Of a stretch of 64,000 nt of DNA, positions 27,601 to 41,265 are shown one piece after another. The stretch is taken from positions 1 to 64,000 of the forward strand of contig CAWWDR010000784.1 of assembly GCA_963942565.1 (NCBI GenBank), in the 5' to 3' direction. Source of the DNA: Maea johnstoni (Eukaryota > Annelida > Polychaeta > Spionida > Magelonidae). The notes under the pieces are model-generated. The model made no database searches. It saw only the letters and a list, made by a program, of their open reading frames with translations, and was not told the origin of the DNA. Each line of letters begins with the position of its first letter. The first letter of the stretch is position 1. Both the position numbers and the translations under genes were made by a program.

Positions 27601-30600
27601 GTAAGATAGATCAGTCAGACTAATGGGCTGTCAGTGATGTAAGATAGATCAGTCAGACTCTAATGTGCTGCCAGTGAGGTAAGATAGACCAGTCAGACTC
27701 TAATATGCTGTCAGTGAGGTAAGATAGATCAGTCAGACTCTAATGGGCTGTCAGTGAGGTAAGATAGACCAGTCAGACCCTGATATGCTGCCAGTGAGGT
27801 AAGATAGACCAGTCAGACCCTGATATGCTGCCAGTGAGGTAAGATAGACCAGTCAGACTCTAATGGACTGCCAGTGAGGTAAGATAGACCAGTCTGACTC
27901 CAATGGGCTGTCAGTGAGGTAAGATAGACCAGTCAGACTCTAATGGGCTGCCAGTGAGGTAAGATAGATCAGTCAGACTCTAATAGGCTGCCAGTGAGGT
28001 AAGATAGACCAGTCAGACTCTAATGGGCTGCCAGTGAGGTAAGATAAACCAGTCAGACCCTGATATGCTGCCAGTGAGGTAAGATAGACCAGTCTGACTC
28101 TAATGGGCTGTCAGTGAGGTAAGATAGACCAGTCACACTCTAATGGACTGCCAGTGAGGTAAGATAGACCAGTCTGACTCCAATGGGGTGCCAGTGAGGT
28201 AAGATAGATCAGTCAGACTCTAATGGGCTGTCAGTGAGGTAAGATAGACCAGTCAGACTCTAATGGGCTGTCAATGAGGTAAGATAAACCAGTCAGACTC
28301 TAATGGGCTGCCAGTGAGGTAAGATAGATCAGTCAGACTCTAATGGGCTGCCAATGAGGTAAGATAAACCAGTCAGACTCTAATGGGCTGTCAGTGAGGT
28401 AAGATAGATCAGTCTGACTCCAATGGGGTGCAGTGAGGTAAGATAGATCAGTCAGACTCTAATGGGCTGTCAGTGAGGTAAGATAGATCAGTCAGACTCT
28501 AATGGGCCGTCAGTGAGGTAAGATAGACCAGTCAGACCCTGATATGCTGCCAGTGAGGTAAGATAGACCAGTCAGACCCTGATATGCTGCCAATGAGGTA
28601 AGATAGACCAGTCAGACTCTAATGGGCTGTCAGTGAGGTAAGATAGATCAGTCTGACTCTAATGGGCTGTCAGTGAGGTAAGATAGACCAGTCAGACTCT
28701 AATGGACTGCCAATGAGGTAAGATAGACCAGTTAGACTCTAATGGGCTGCCAGTGAGGTAAGATAGACCAGTCTGACTCTAATGGGCTGTCAGTGAGGTA
28801 AGATAGACCAGTCTGACTCTAATGGGCTGTCAGTGAGGTAAGATAGATCAGTCTGACTCTAATGGGCTGTCAGTGAGGTAAGATAGACCAGTCAGACTCT
28901 AATGGGCTGTCAGTGAGGTAAGATAGATCAGTCAGACTCTAATGGACTGCCAATGAGGTAAGATAGACCAGTCAGACTCTAATGGACTGCCAGTGAGGTA
29001 AGATAGACCAGTCAGACTCTAATGGACTGCCAATGAGGTAAGATAGACCAGTCAGACTCTAATGGGCTGCCAGTGAGGTAAGATAGACCAGTCTGACTCT
29101 AATGGGCTGTCAGTGAGGTAAGATAGACCAGTCTGACTCTAATGGGCTGTCAGTGAGGTAAGATAGATCAGTCTGACTCTAATGGGCTGTCAGTGAGGTA
29201 AGATAGACCAGTCAGACTCTAATGGGCTGTCAGTGAGGTAAGATAGATCAGCCAGACTCTAATGGGGTGCCAGTGAGGTAAGATAGACCAGTCTGACTCT
29301 AATGGGCTGTCAGTGAGGTAAGATAGACCAGTCAGACTCTAATGGGCTGCCAGTGAGGTAAGATAGACCAGTCTGACTCTAATGGGCTGTCAGTGAGGTA
29401 AGATAGACCAGTCAGACTCTAATGGGCTGTCAGTGAGGTAAGATAGACCAGTCAGACTCTAATGGGCTGCCAGTGAGGTAAGATAGACCAGTCAGACTCT
29501 AATGGGGTGCCAGTGAGGTAAGGTAGACCAGTCAGACCCTGATATGCTGCCAGTGAGGTAAGATAAACCAGTCTGACTCTAATGGGCTGCCAGTGAGGTA
29601 AGATAGTTCAGTCAGACTCTAATGGGCTGTCAGTGAGGTAAGATAGACCAGTCAGACTCTAATGGGCTGTCAGTGAGGTAAGATAAACCAGTCAGACTCT
29701 AATGGACTGCCAGTGAGGAAAGATAGACCAGTCAGACTCTAATGGGCTGCCAGTGAGGTAAGATAGACCAGTCTGACTCTAATGGACTGCCAGTGAGGTA
29801 AGATAGACCAGTCAGACTTTAATGGGCTGCCATTGAGGTAAGATAAACCAGTCAGACTCTAATGGGCTGCCAGTGAGGTGAGATAGACCAGTCAGACTCT
29901 AATGGACTGCCAGTGAGGTGAGATAGACCAGTCTGACTCTAATGGGCTGTCAGTGAGGTAAGATAGACCAGTCAGACTCTAATGGGCTGCCAGTGAGGTA
30001 AGATAGACCAGTCAGACTCTAATGGGCTGTCAGTGAGGTAAGATAGACCAGTCTGACTCTAATAGGCTGTCAGTGAGGTAAGATAAACCAGTCAGACTCT
30101 AATGGGCTGCCAGTGAGGTAAGATAGACCAGTCTGACTCTAATGGACTGCCAGTGAGGTAAGATAGACCAGTCAGACTCTAATGGGCTGCCAGTGAGGTA
30201 AGATAAACCAGTCTGACTCTAATGGGCTGTCAGTGAGGTAAGATAGATCAGTCAGACTCTAATGGGCTGTCAGTGAGGTAAGATAGATCAGTCAGACTCT
30301 AATGGGCTGTCAGTGAGGTAAGATAGATCAGTCAGACTCTAATGGGATGTCAGTGAGGTAAGATAGATCAGTCAGACTCTAATGGGCTGTCAGTGAGGTA
30401 AGATAGACCAGTCAGACTCTAATGGGCTGTCAGTGAGGTAAGATAGACCAGTCAGACTCCAATGGGCTGTCAGTGAGGTAAGATAAACCAGTCAGACCCT
30501 GATATGCTGCCAGTGAGGTAAGATAGACCAGTCAGACTCTAATGGGGTGCCAGTGAGGTAAGATAAACCAGTCAGACTCTAATGGGCTGTCAGTGAGGTA

Positions 30601-33600
30601 AGATAGACCAGTCAGACTCTAATGGGCTGTCAGTGAGGTAAGATAGATCAGTCAGACTCTAATGGGGTGCCAGTGAGGTAAGATAAACCAGTCAGACCCT
30701 GATATGCTGCCAGTGAGGTAAGATAGACCAGTCAGACCCTGATATGCTGTCAGTGAGGTAAGATAGACCAGTCAGACTCTAATGGGCTGCCAGTGAGGTA
30801 AGATAGATCAGTCAGACTCTAATGGGCTGTCAGTGAGGTAAGATAGATCAGTCAGACTCTAATGGGGTGCCAGTGAGGTAAGATAAACCAGTCAGACTCT
30901 AATGGACTGCCAGTGAGGTAAGATAGACCAGTCTGACTCCAATGGGCTGCCAGTGAGGTAAGATAGACCAGTCTGACTCTAATGGGTTGTCAGTGATGTA
31001 AGATAGATCAGTCAGACTCTAATGGGCTGTCAGTGAGGTAAGATAGACCAGTCAGACTCTAATGGACTGCCAGTGAGGTAAGATAGACCAGTCTGACTCC
31101 AATGGGCTGCCAGTGAGGTAAGATAAACCAGTCAGACTCTAATGGACTGCCAGTGAGGTAAGATAGACCAGTCTGACTCCAATGGGCTGCCAGTGAGGTA
31201 AGATAGACCAGTCTGACTCTAATGGGCTGCCAGTGAGGTAAGATAGATCAGTCAGACTCTAATGGGTTGTCAGTGAGGTAAGATAGATCAGTCAGACTCT
31301 AATGGGCTGTCAGTGAGGTAAGATAGACCAGTCAGACTCTAATGGGCTGTCAGTGAGGTAAGATAGACCAGTCTGACTCTAATGGGCTGCCAGTGAGGTA
31401 AGATAGATCAGTCAGACTCTAATGGGCTGTCAGTGATGTAAGATAGATCAGTCAGACTCTAATGGGCTGTCAGTGAGGTAAGATAAACCAGTCAGACTCT
31501 AATGGGCTGTCAGTGAGGTAAGATAGACCAGTCTGACTCTAATGGGCTGTCAGTGAGGTAAGATAAACCAGTCAGACTCTAATGGGCTGCCAGTGAGGTA
31601 AGATAGACCAGTCTGACTCTAATGGGCTGTCAGTGAGGTAAGATAGACCAGTCAGACTCTAATGGGCTGCCAGTGAGGTAAGATAAACCAGTCAGACCCT
31701 GATATGCTGCCAGTGAGGTAAGATAGACCAGTCAGACTCTAATGGGGTGCCAGTGAGGTAAGATAAACCAGTCAGACTCTAATGGGCTGTCAGTGAGGTA
31801 AGATAGACCAGTCAGACTCTAATGGGCTGTCAGTGAGGTAAGATAGATCAGTCAGACTCTAATGGGGTGCCAGTGAGGTAAGATAAACCAGTCAGTCCCT
31901 GATATGCTGCCAGTGAGGTAAGATAGACCAGTCAGACCCTGATATGCTGTCAGTGAGGTAAGATAGACCAGTCAGACTCTAATGGGCTGCCAGTGAGGTA
32001 AGATAGATCAGTCAGACTCTAATGGGCTGTCAGTGAGGTAAGATAGATCAGTCAGACTCTAATGGGCTGTCAGTGAGGTAAGATAGACCAGTCAGACTCT
32101 AATGGGCTGCCAGTGAGGTAAGATAGATCAGTCAGACTCTAATGGGCTGTCAGTGAGGTAAGATAGACCAGTCAGACTCTAATGGGCTGTCAGTGAGGTA
32201 AGATAGACCAGTCTGACTCTAATGGGCTGTCAGTGAGGTAAGATAAACCAGTCAGACTCTAATGGGCTGCCAGTGAGGTAAGATAGACCAGTCTGACTCT
32301 AATGGACTGCCAGTGAGGAAAGATAGACCAGTCAGACTCTAATGGGCTGCCAGTGAGGTAAGATAAACCAGTCTGACTCTAATGGGCTGTCAGTGAGGTA
32401 AGATAGATCAGTCAGACTCTAATTGGCTGTCAGTGAGGTAAGATAGATCAGTCAGACTCTAATGGGCTGTCAGTGAGGTAAGATAGATCAGTCAGACTCT
32501 AATGGGATGTCAGTGAGGTAAGATAGATCAGTCAGACTCTAATGGGCTGTCAGTGAGGTAAGATAGACCAGTCAGACTCTAATGGGCTGTCAGTGAGGTA
32601 AGATAGACCAGTCAGACTCTAATGGGCTGCCAGTGAGGTAAGATAAACCAGTCAGACCCTGATATGCTGCCAGTGAGGTAAGATAGACCAGTCAGACTCT
32701 AATGGGGTGCCAGTGAGGTAAGATAAACCAGTCAGACTCTAATGGGCTGTCAGTGAGGTAAGATAGACCAGTCAGACTCTAATGGGCTGTCAGTGAGGTA
32801 AGATAGATCAGTCAGACTCTAATGGGGTGCCAGTGAGGTAAGATAAACCAGTCAGACCCTGATATGCTGCCAGTGAGGTAAGATAAACCAGTCAGACCCT
32901 GATATGCTGTCAGTGAGGTAAGATAGACCAGTCAGACTCTAATGGGGTGCCAGTGAGGTAAGATAGATCAGTCAGACTCTAATGGGCTGTCAGTGAGGTA
33001 AGATAGATCAGTCAGACTCTAATGGGGTGCCAGTGAGGTAAGATAAACCAGTCAGACCCTGATATGCTGCCAGTGAGGTAAGATAGACCAGTCAGACCCT
33101 GATATGCTGTCAGTGAGGTAAGATAGACCAGTCAGACTCTAATGGACTGCCAGTGAGGTAAGATAGATCAGTCAGACTCTAATGGGCTGTCAGTGAGGTA
33201 AGATAGATCAGTCAGACTCTAATGGGGTGCCAGTGAGGTAAGATAAACCAGTCAGACTCTAATGGACTGCCAGTGAGGTAAGATAGACCAGTCTGACTCC
33301 AATGGGCTGCCAGTGAGGTAAGATAGACCAGTCTGACTCTAATGGGCTGCCAGTGAGGTAAGATAGATCAGTCAGACTCTAATGGGTTGTCAGTGATGTA
33401 AGATAGATCAGTCAGACTCTAATGGGCTGTCAGTGAGGTAAGATAAACCAGTCAGACTCTAATGGACTGCCAGTGAGGTAAGATAGACCAGTCTGACTCC
33501 AATGGGCTGCCAGTGAGGTAAGATAAACCAGTCAGACTCTAATGGACTGCCAGTGAGGTAAGATAGACCAGTCTGACTCCAATGGGCTGCCAGTGAGGTA

Positions 33601-36600
33601 AGATAGACCAGTCTGACTCTAATGGGCTGCCAGTGAGGTAAGATAGATCAGTCAGACTCTAATGGGTTGTCAGTGATGTAAGATAGATCAGTCAGACTCT
33701 AATGGGCTGTCAGTGAGGTAAGATAGACCAGTCAGACTCTAATGGGCTGTCAGTGAGGTAAGATAGACCAGTCTGACTCTAATGGGCTGCCAGTGAGGTA
33801 AGATAGATCAGTCAGACTCTAATGGGCTGTCAGTGATGTAAGATAGATCAGTCAGACTCTAATGGGCTGTCAGTGAGGTAAGATAGACCAGTCAGACTCT
33901 AATGGGCTGCCAGTGAGGTAAGATAGATCAGTCAGACTCAAATGGGCTGCCAGTGAGGTAAGATAGACCAGTCTGACTCTAATGGGCTGTCAGTGAGGTA
34001 AGATAGACCAGTCTGACTCTAATGGGCTGCCAGTGAGGTAAGATAGATCAGTCAGACTCTAATGGGCTGTCAGTGATGTAAGATAGATCAGTCAGACTCT
34101 AATGGGCTGTCAGTGAGGTAAGATAGACCAGTCAGACTCTAATGGGCTGCCAGTGAGGTAAGATAGATCAGTCAGACTCTAATGGGCTGTCAGTGAGGTA
34201 AGATAGACCAGTCAGACTCTAATGGGCTGTCAGTGAGGTAAGATAGTCCAGTCAGACTCTAATGGGCTGTCAGTGAGGTAAGATAAACCAGTCAGACTCT
34301 AATGGGCTGTCAGTGAGGTAAGATAGACCAGTCTGACTCTAATGGGCTGTCAGTGAGGTAAGATAAACCAGTCAGACTCTAATGGGCTGCCAGTGAGGTA
34401 AGATAGACCAGTCTGACTCTAATGGGCTGTCAGTGAGGTAAGATAGACCAGTTTGACTCTAATGGGCTGCCAGTGAGGTAAGATAAACCAGTCAGACCCT
34501 GATATGCTGCCAGTGAGGTAAGATAGACCAGTCAGACTCTAATGGGGTGCCAGTGAGGTAAGATAAACCAGTCAGACTCTAATGGGCTGTCAGTGAGGTA
34601 AGATAGACCAGTCAGACTCTAATGGGCTGTCAGTGAGGTAAGATAGATCAGTCAGACTCTAATGGGGTGCCAGTGAGGTAAGATAAACCAGTCAGACCCT
34701 GATATGCTGCCAGTGAGGTAAGATAGACCAGTCAGACCCTGATATGCTGTCAGTGAGGTAAGATAGACCAGTCAGACTCTAATGGGCTGACAGTGAGGTA
34801 AGATAGATCAGTCAGACTCTAATGGGCTGTCAGTGAGGTAAGATAGATCAGTCAGACTCTAATGGGCTGTCAGTGAGGTAAGATAGACCAGTCAGACTCT
34901 AATGGGCTGCCAGTGAGGTAAGATAGATCAGTCAGACTCTAATGGGCTGTCAGTGAGGTAAGATAGACCAGTCAGACTCTAATGGGCTGTCAGTGAGGTA
35001 AGATAGACCAGTCTGACTCTAATGGGCTGTCAGTGAGGTAAGATAAACCAGTCAGACTCTAATGGGCTGCCAGTGAGGTAAGATAGACCAGTCTGACTCT
35101 AATGGACTGCCAGTGAGGTAAGATAGACCAGTCAGACTCTAATGGGCTGCCAGTGAGGTAAGATAAACCAGTCTGACTCTAATGGGCTGTCAGTGAGGTA
35201 AGATAGATCAGTCAGACTCTAATGGGCTGTCAGTGAGGTAAGATAGATCAGTCAGACTCTAATGGGCTGTCAGTGAGGTAAGATAGATCAGTCAGACTCT
35301 AATGGGATGTCAGTGAGGTAAGATAGATCAGTCAGACTCTAATGGGCTGTCAGTGAGGTAAGATAGACCAGTCAGACTCTAATGGGCTGTCAGTGAGGTA
35401 AGATAGACCAGTCAGACTCTAATGGGCTGCCAGTGAGGTAAGATAAACCAGTCAGACCCTGATATGCTGCCAGTGAGGTAAGATAGACCAGTCAGACTCT
35501 AATGGGGTGCCAGTGAGGTAAGATAAACCAGTCAGACTCTAATGGGCTGTCAGTGAGGTAAGATAGACCAGTCAGACTCTAATGGGCTGTCAGTGAGGTA
35601 AGATAGATCAGTCAGACTCTAATGGGGTGCCAGTGAGGTAAGATAAACCAGTCAGACCCTGATATGCTGCCAGTGAGGTAAGATAGACCAGTCAGACCCT
35701 GATATGCTGTCAGTGAGGTAAGATAGACCAGTCAGACTCTAATGGGCTGCCAGTGAGGTAAGATAGATCAGTCAGACTCTAATGGGCTGTCAGTGAGGTA
35801 AGATAGATCAGTCAGACTCTAATGGGGTGCCAGTGAGGTAAGATAAACCAGTCAGACCCTGATATGCTGCCAGTGAGGTAAGATAGACCAGTCAGACCCT
35901 GATATGCTGTCAGTGAGGTAAGATAGACCAGTCAGACTCTAATGGGCTGCCAGTGAGGTAAGATAGATCAGTCAGACTCTAATGGGCTGTCAGTGAGGTA
36001 AGATAGATCAGTCAGACTCTAATGGGGTGCCAGTGAGGTAAGATAAACCAGTCAGACTCTAATGGACTGCCAGTGAGGTAAGATAGACCAGTCTGACTCC
36101 AATGGGCTGCCAGTGAGGTAAGATAGACCAGTCTGACTCTAATGGGCTGCCAGTGAGGTAAGATAGATCAGTCAGACTCTAATGGGTTGTCAGTGATGTA
36201 AGATAGATCAGTCAGACTCTAATGGGCTGTCAGTGAGGTAAGATAGACCAGTCAGACTCTAATGGACTGCCAGTGAGGTAAGATAGACCAGTCTGACTCC
36301 AATGGGCTGCCAGTGAGGTAAGATAAACCAGTCAGACTCTAATGGACTGCCAGTGAGGTAAGATAGACCAGTCTGACTCCAATGGGCTGCCAGTGAGGTA
36401 AGATAGACCAGTCTGACTCTAATGGGCTGCCAGTGAGGTAAGATAGATCAGTCAGACTCTAATGGGTTGTCAGTGATGTAAGATAGATCAGTCAGACTCT
36501 AATGGGCTGTCAGTGAGGTAAGATAGACCAGTCAGACTCTAATGGGCTGTCAGTGAGGTAAGATAGACCAGTCTGACTCTAATGGGCTGCCAGTGAGGTA

Positions 36601-39600
36601 AGATAGATCAGTCAGACTCTAATGGGCTGTCAGTGATGTAAGATAGATCAGTCAGACTCTAATGGGCTGTCAGTGAGGTAAGATAGACCAGTCAGATTCT
36701 AATGGGCTGCCAGTGAGGTAAGATAGATCAGTCAGACTTTAATGGGCTGCCAGTGAGGTAAGATAGATCAGTCTGACTCTAATGGGCTGTCAGTGAGGTA
36801 AGATAGACCAGTCTGACTCTAATGGGCTGCCAGTGAGGTAAGATAGATCAGTCAGACTCTAATGGGCTGTCAGTGATGTAAGATAGATCAGTCAGACTCT
36901 AATGGGCTGTCAGTGAGGTAAGATAGACCAGTCAGACTCTAATGGGCTGCCAGTGAGGTAAGATAGATCAGTCAGACTCTAATGGGCTGTCAGTGAGGTA
37001 AGATAGACCAGTCAGACTCTAATGGGCTGTCAGTGAGGTAAGATAGTCCAGTCAGACTCTAATGGGCTGTCAGTGAGGTAAGATAAACCAGTCAGACTCT
37101 AATGGGCTGTCAGTGAGGTAAGATAGACCAGTCTGACTCTAATGGGCTGTCAGTGAGGTAAGATAAACCAGTCAGACTCTAATGGACTGCCAGTGAGGTA
37201 AGATAGACCAGTCTGACTCTAATGGGCTGTCAGTGAGGTAAGATAGACCAGTCAGACTCTAATGGGCTGCCAGTGAGGTAAGATAAACCAGTCTGACTCT
37301 AATGGGCTGTCAGTGAGGTAAGATAGATCAGTCAGACTCTAATGGGCTGTCAGTGAGGTAAGATAGATCAGTCAGACTCTAATGGGCTGTCAGTGAGGTA
37401 AGATAGATCAGTCAGACTCTAATGGGATGTCAGTGAGGTAAGATAGATCAGTCAGACTCTAATGGGCTGTCAGTGAGGTAAGATAGACCAGTCAGACTCT
37501 AATGGGCTGTCAGTGAGGTAAGATAGACCAGTCAGACTCTAATGGGCTGCCAGTGAGGTAAGATAAACCAGTCAGACCCTGATATGCTGCCAGTGAGGTA
37601 AGATAGACCAGTCAGACTCTAATGGGGTGCCAGTGAGGTAAGATAAACCAGTCAGACTCTAATGGGCTGTCAGTGAGGTAAGATAGACCAGTCAGACTCT
37701 AATGGGCTGTCAGTGAGGTAAGATAGATCAGTCAGACTCTAATGGGGTGCCAGTGAGGTAAGATAAACCAGTCAGACCCTGATATGCTGCCAGTGAGGTA
37801 AGATAAACCAGTCAGACCCTGATATGCTGTCAGTGAGGTAAGATAGACCAGTCAGACTCTAATGGGCTGCCAGTGAGGTAAGATAGATCAGTCAGACTCT
37901 AATGGGCTGTCAGTGAGGTAAGATAGATCAGTCAGACTCTAATGGGGTGCCAGTGAGGTAAGATAAACCAGTCAGACTCTAATGGACTGCCAGTGAGGTA
38001 AGATAGACCAGTCTGACTCCAATGGGCTGCCAGTGAGGTAAGATAGACCAGTCTGACTCTAATGGGCTGCCAGTGAGGTAAGATAGATCAGTCAGACTCT
38101 AATGGGTTGTCAGTGATGTAAGATAGATCAGTCAGACTCTAATGGGCTGTCAGTGAGGTAAGATAGACCAGTCAGACTCTAATGGGCTGCCAGTGAGGTA
38201 AGATAGATCAGTCAGACTCTAATGGGCTGCCAGTGAGGTAAGATAGATCAGTCAGACTCTAATGGGCTGTCAGTGATGTAAGATAGATCAGTCAGACTCT
38301 AATGGGCTGTCAGTGAGGTAAGATAGATCAGTCAGACTCTAATGGGCTGTCAGTGAGGTAAGATAGACCAGTCTGACTCCAATGGGCTGCCAGTGAGGTA
38401 AGATAGACCAGTCTGACTCTAATGGGCTGCCAGTGAGGTAAGATAGATCAGTCAGACTCTAATGGGCTGTCAGTGATGTAAGATAGATCAGTCAGACTCT
38501 AATGGGCTGTCAGTGAGGTAAGATAGATCAGTCAGACTCTAATGGGCTGTCAGTGATGTAAGATAGATCAGTCAGACTCTAATGGGCTGTCAGTGAGGTA
38601 AGATAGACCAGTCAGACTCTAATGGGCTGCCAGTGAGGTGAGATAGATCAGTCAGACTCTAATGGGCTGCCAGTGAGGTAAGATAGACCAGTCAGACTCT
38701 AATGGGCTGTCAGTGAGGTAAGATAGACCAGTCAGACTCTAATGGGCTGCCAGTGAGGTAAGATAGATCAGTCAGACTCTAATGGGCTGCCAGTGAGGTA
38801 AGATAGATCAGTCAGACTCTAATGGGCTGTCAGTGATGTAAGATAGATCAGTCAGACTCTAATGGGCTGTCAGTGAGGTAAGATAGACCAGTCAGACGCT
38901 AATGGGCTGCCAGTGAGGTAAGATAGATCAGTCAGACTCTAATGGGCTGTCAGTGAGGTAAGATAGACCAGTCAGACTCTAATGGGCTGTCAGTGAGGTA
39001 AGATAGACCAGTCAGACTCTAATGGGCTGTCAGTGAGGTAAGATAGACCAGTCAGACTCTAATGGACTGCCAGTGAGGTAAGATAGACCAGTCTGACTCT
39101 AATGGGCTGTCAGTGAGGTAAGATAGACCAGTCAGACTCTAATGGGCTGCCAGTGAGGTAAGATAAACCAGTCAGACCCTGATATGCTGCCAGTGAGGTA
39201 AGATAGACCAGTCAGACCCTGATATGCTGCCAGTGAGGTAAGATAGACCAGTCAGACTCTAATGGGCTGCCAGTGAGGTAAGATAGATCAGTCAGACTCT
39301 AATGGGCTGTCAGTGAGGTAAGATAGATCAGTCAGACTCTAATGGGGTGCCAGTGAGGTAAGATAAACCAGTCAGACCCTGATATGCTGCCAGTGAGGTA
39401 AGATAGACCAGTCTGACTCTAATGGGCTGCCAGTGAGGTAAGATAGACCAGTCAGACTCTAATGGGCTGTCAGTGAGGTAAGATAGACCAGTCAGACTCT
39501 AATGGGCTGCCAGTGAGGTAAGATAGACCAGTCAGACTCTAATGGGCTGTCAGTGAGGTAAGATAGACCAGTCAGACTCTAATGGGCTGTCAGTGAGGTA

Positions 39601-39657
39601 AGATAGACCAGTCAGACTCTAATGGGCTGTCAGTGAGGTAAGATAGACCAGTCACTC
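9613..39657. repeat. 30-kb satellite array, 40-bp monomer, about 750 copies
   Basis: One uninterrupted head-to-tail array. The unit reads GTGAGGTAAGATAGACCAGT followed by CAGACTCTAATGGGCTGTCA. Recurrent variants are GATAGATCAG or GATAAACCAG, GTCTGAC for GTCAGAC, GGACTGCCAG, GGGGTGCCAG, and a CCCTGATATGCTG form. Higher-order structure is plain: the rare variant GTCACACTCTAATGG recurs near 11391, 15547, 18342, 20699, 23016, 25494 and 28132, always about 515 bp after a monomer lacking four bases (GTCAGACTAATGGG). Blocks of about 2.3-2.8 kb have therefore been duplicated. A second set to the right is marked by GGGATGTCAG near 30348, 32508, 35308 and 37428. The left edge (about 9613-10020) alternates two diverged monomers as an 80-bp dimer; the right edge is abrupt. 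Because 40 is not a multiple of three and each unit has TAA and TAG, the array is not coding. Confidence 0.97.
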
Positions 39658-39787
39658 TCTAAGGGTCTTGATGAAAATAGCTATTCTCTATAATGCATTC
39701 AAGAAGACTCAAGACTCAAGGCTTGTTTGATAAAGTTGCTGTCTTCATAGCGAGCTTCGTTACAGGAGAGTCAAAGACAAAAACACT

Positions 39788-39827
39788 TCAATCGCAAGAA
39801 TCCTTGTCCTCATTACTAAAGGGGTAT
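39788..39827 (-). CDS. POLE2: Possible last coding exon of POLE2
   Basis: On the minus strand, CTTACTTTGCAG at the acceptor is followed by 40 bases ending in TGA. In one phase they read YPFSNEDKDSCD and stop. Vertebrate POLE2 ends with a Tyr/Phe-Pro-Ser-Asn segment and a short acidic tail of similar length, so this fits by position and composition. It needs an upstream exon ending in phase 2 to join; I did not find one for certain (see the gene entry), so this is a tentative call. Confidence 0.25.
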
Positions 39828-40671
39828 CTGCAAAGTAAGCCCGGCTGATTAGACCCTCATGGGCTGTCATCATGTGAATCAGATACTAAGAGACATTCTT
39901 TCAGGCAGGATACGTCAGTATGAACTGTTGAACTGCATGGATTAGTAGTCTGGCCTCGAGTCTAGGTACAAGACATTGTTGTTAACAGAGAATGCAAGAA
40001 ATATTGAGCTCAGCCGAGTTCCTGGGATGTACCCGTAATTAGACTGCATACGCAACCTTCAAACATTGAAAATGTACATAACTCCTGTAAAGAGCTGCCA
40101 TCTAGTGGCAGAGTAAGAAAGTAAACTCTTGCAATCTTGGAAAGATTTCGACAAAGGGTGCTTGACTGCTTGTGCTACACTTGGGCATCTAAGCATTACC
40201 AAAACATGAGTATTTTCAAGAAAGACCTAAGTCTATCCTTATAACAACCATCACGTATGTTTACACAAATAGAAAATGTGTTGTACCTTTAATTATTGTC
40301 ATAGTGTCTTTGACCCATTTACATCTGAAGTGTACATACTGGTCTAACAAAATTGGACATACCTTTAACCAAGTAATAGTTTTAATGATATTTCACTGAA
40401 AGTTGTTGTTCCTGGTGAGTTTTACAAATTCTCTTTATACACTTTTCAAATATTACTATAATTGACGAGTTAAGACTTAAGTTGTCAGACCATGTGTGCA
40501 AACACGATACAAATGGGCTATTAGAGAGTGAGCTCTTAATCTTATGATTGAAAAGGGCATATTCAGAATTCCTGACACAAACTCTCTTTATCCTGGTGTA
40601 TAATATTCAAAGGTGTGGATGTCAAAATAACACCAAAAGATCCCCAAAGGGTAAGGCCTTCTAGTCTGCTA

Positions 40672-40858
40672 CCCCGTGTCTTAACCAGCAGAGCGTCTGG
40701 GTGTCCTAAGCAGACCAAAACCAAGGTATCTTTCTTTTTTTGATTAGAGAATGTATCCTGATGGTTGTACAATGAAGACATTGCAGACTATTTTAGAGTA
40801 TTGGATGCCCATGTCATGCAATAGTTTTGGCATCCACTTTCAAAATCCTGGTCAAGTC
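40672..40858. mobile_element. Diverged hAT-like MITE, GTCTTAGCCAG family
   Basis: Left end GTGTCTTAACCAGCAGAGCG and right end AAATCCTGGTCAAGTC correspond to the ends of the copies at 8047 and 57554, with substitutions. It is shorter inside and I see no clear duplication. Non-coding. Confidence 0.5.
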
Positions 40859-41265
40859 TATGCTTCTCCCTATAAGCATGTTGATGTGATGCCCCTTGGC
40901 AACTGATATCCTTCTTCTCCACAATACACTACTTCTATTCTTGGTGATATTCATATCTTGGTCTTATACAGTATACCTAAGACCTATTTCAAAGCTTTTT
41001 TCTTAACAAATTTTAGTTAAACTAAGGTTTCTGCATTGGATATGTCTCTTTGATTTTACACTGGTAGACATAACAAGTATCATACACAATTTCATAATGC
41101 AATAATTCTACTCTTTTGATGAATCAACTATATGATTAATATCACATTAATAACTAGGCCAATCCACTTATGAGGTTCAACAGGACCCAACCACAGGTTC
41201 ACACACTTGGGACCCACGCTTCTTCATCTATATGCCATGGCAGTGAAGTAGCAATGGAGCCCAGT

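Noticed and set aside
9613-39657. CRISPR-like reading of the regular 40-bp array
   Set aside because: The whole unit repeats; there are no unique spacers and no cas genes, and the context is an animal genome.
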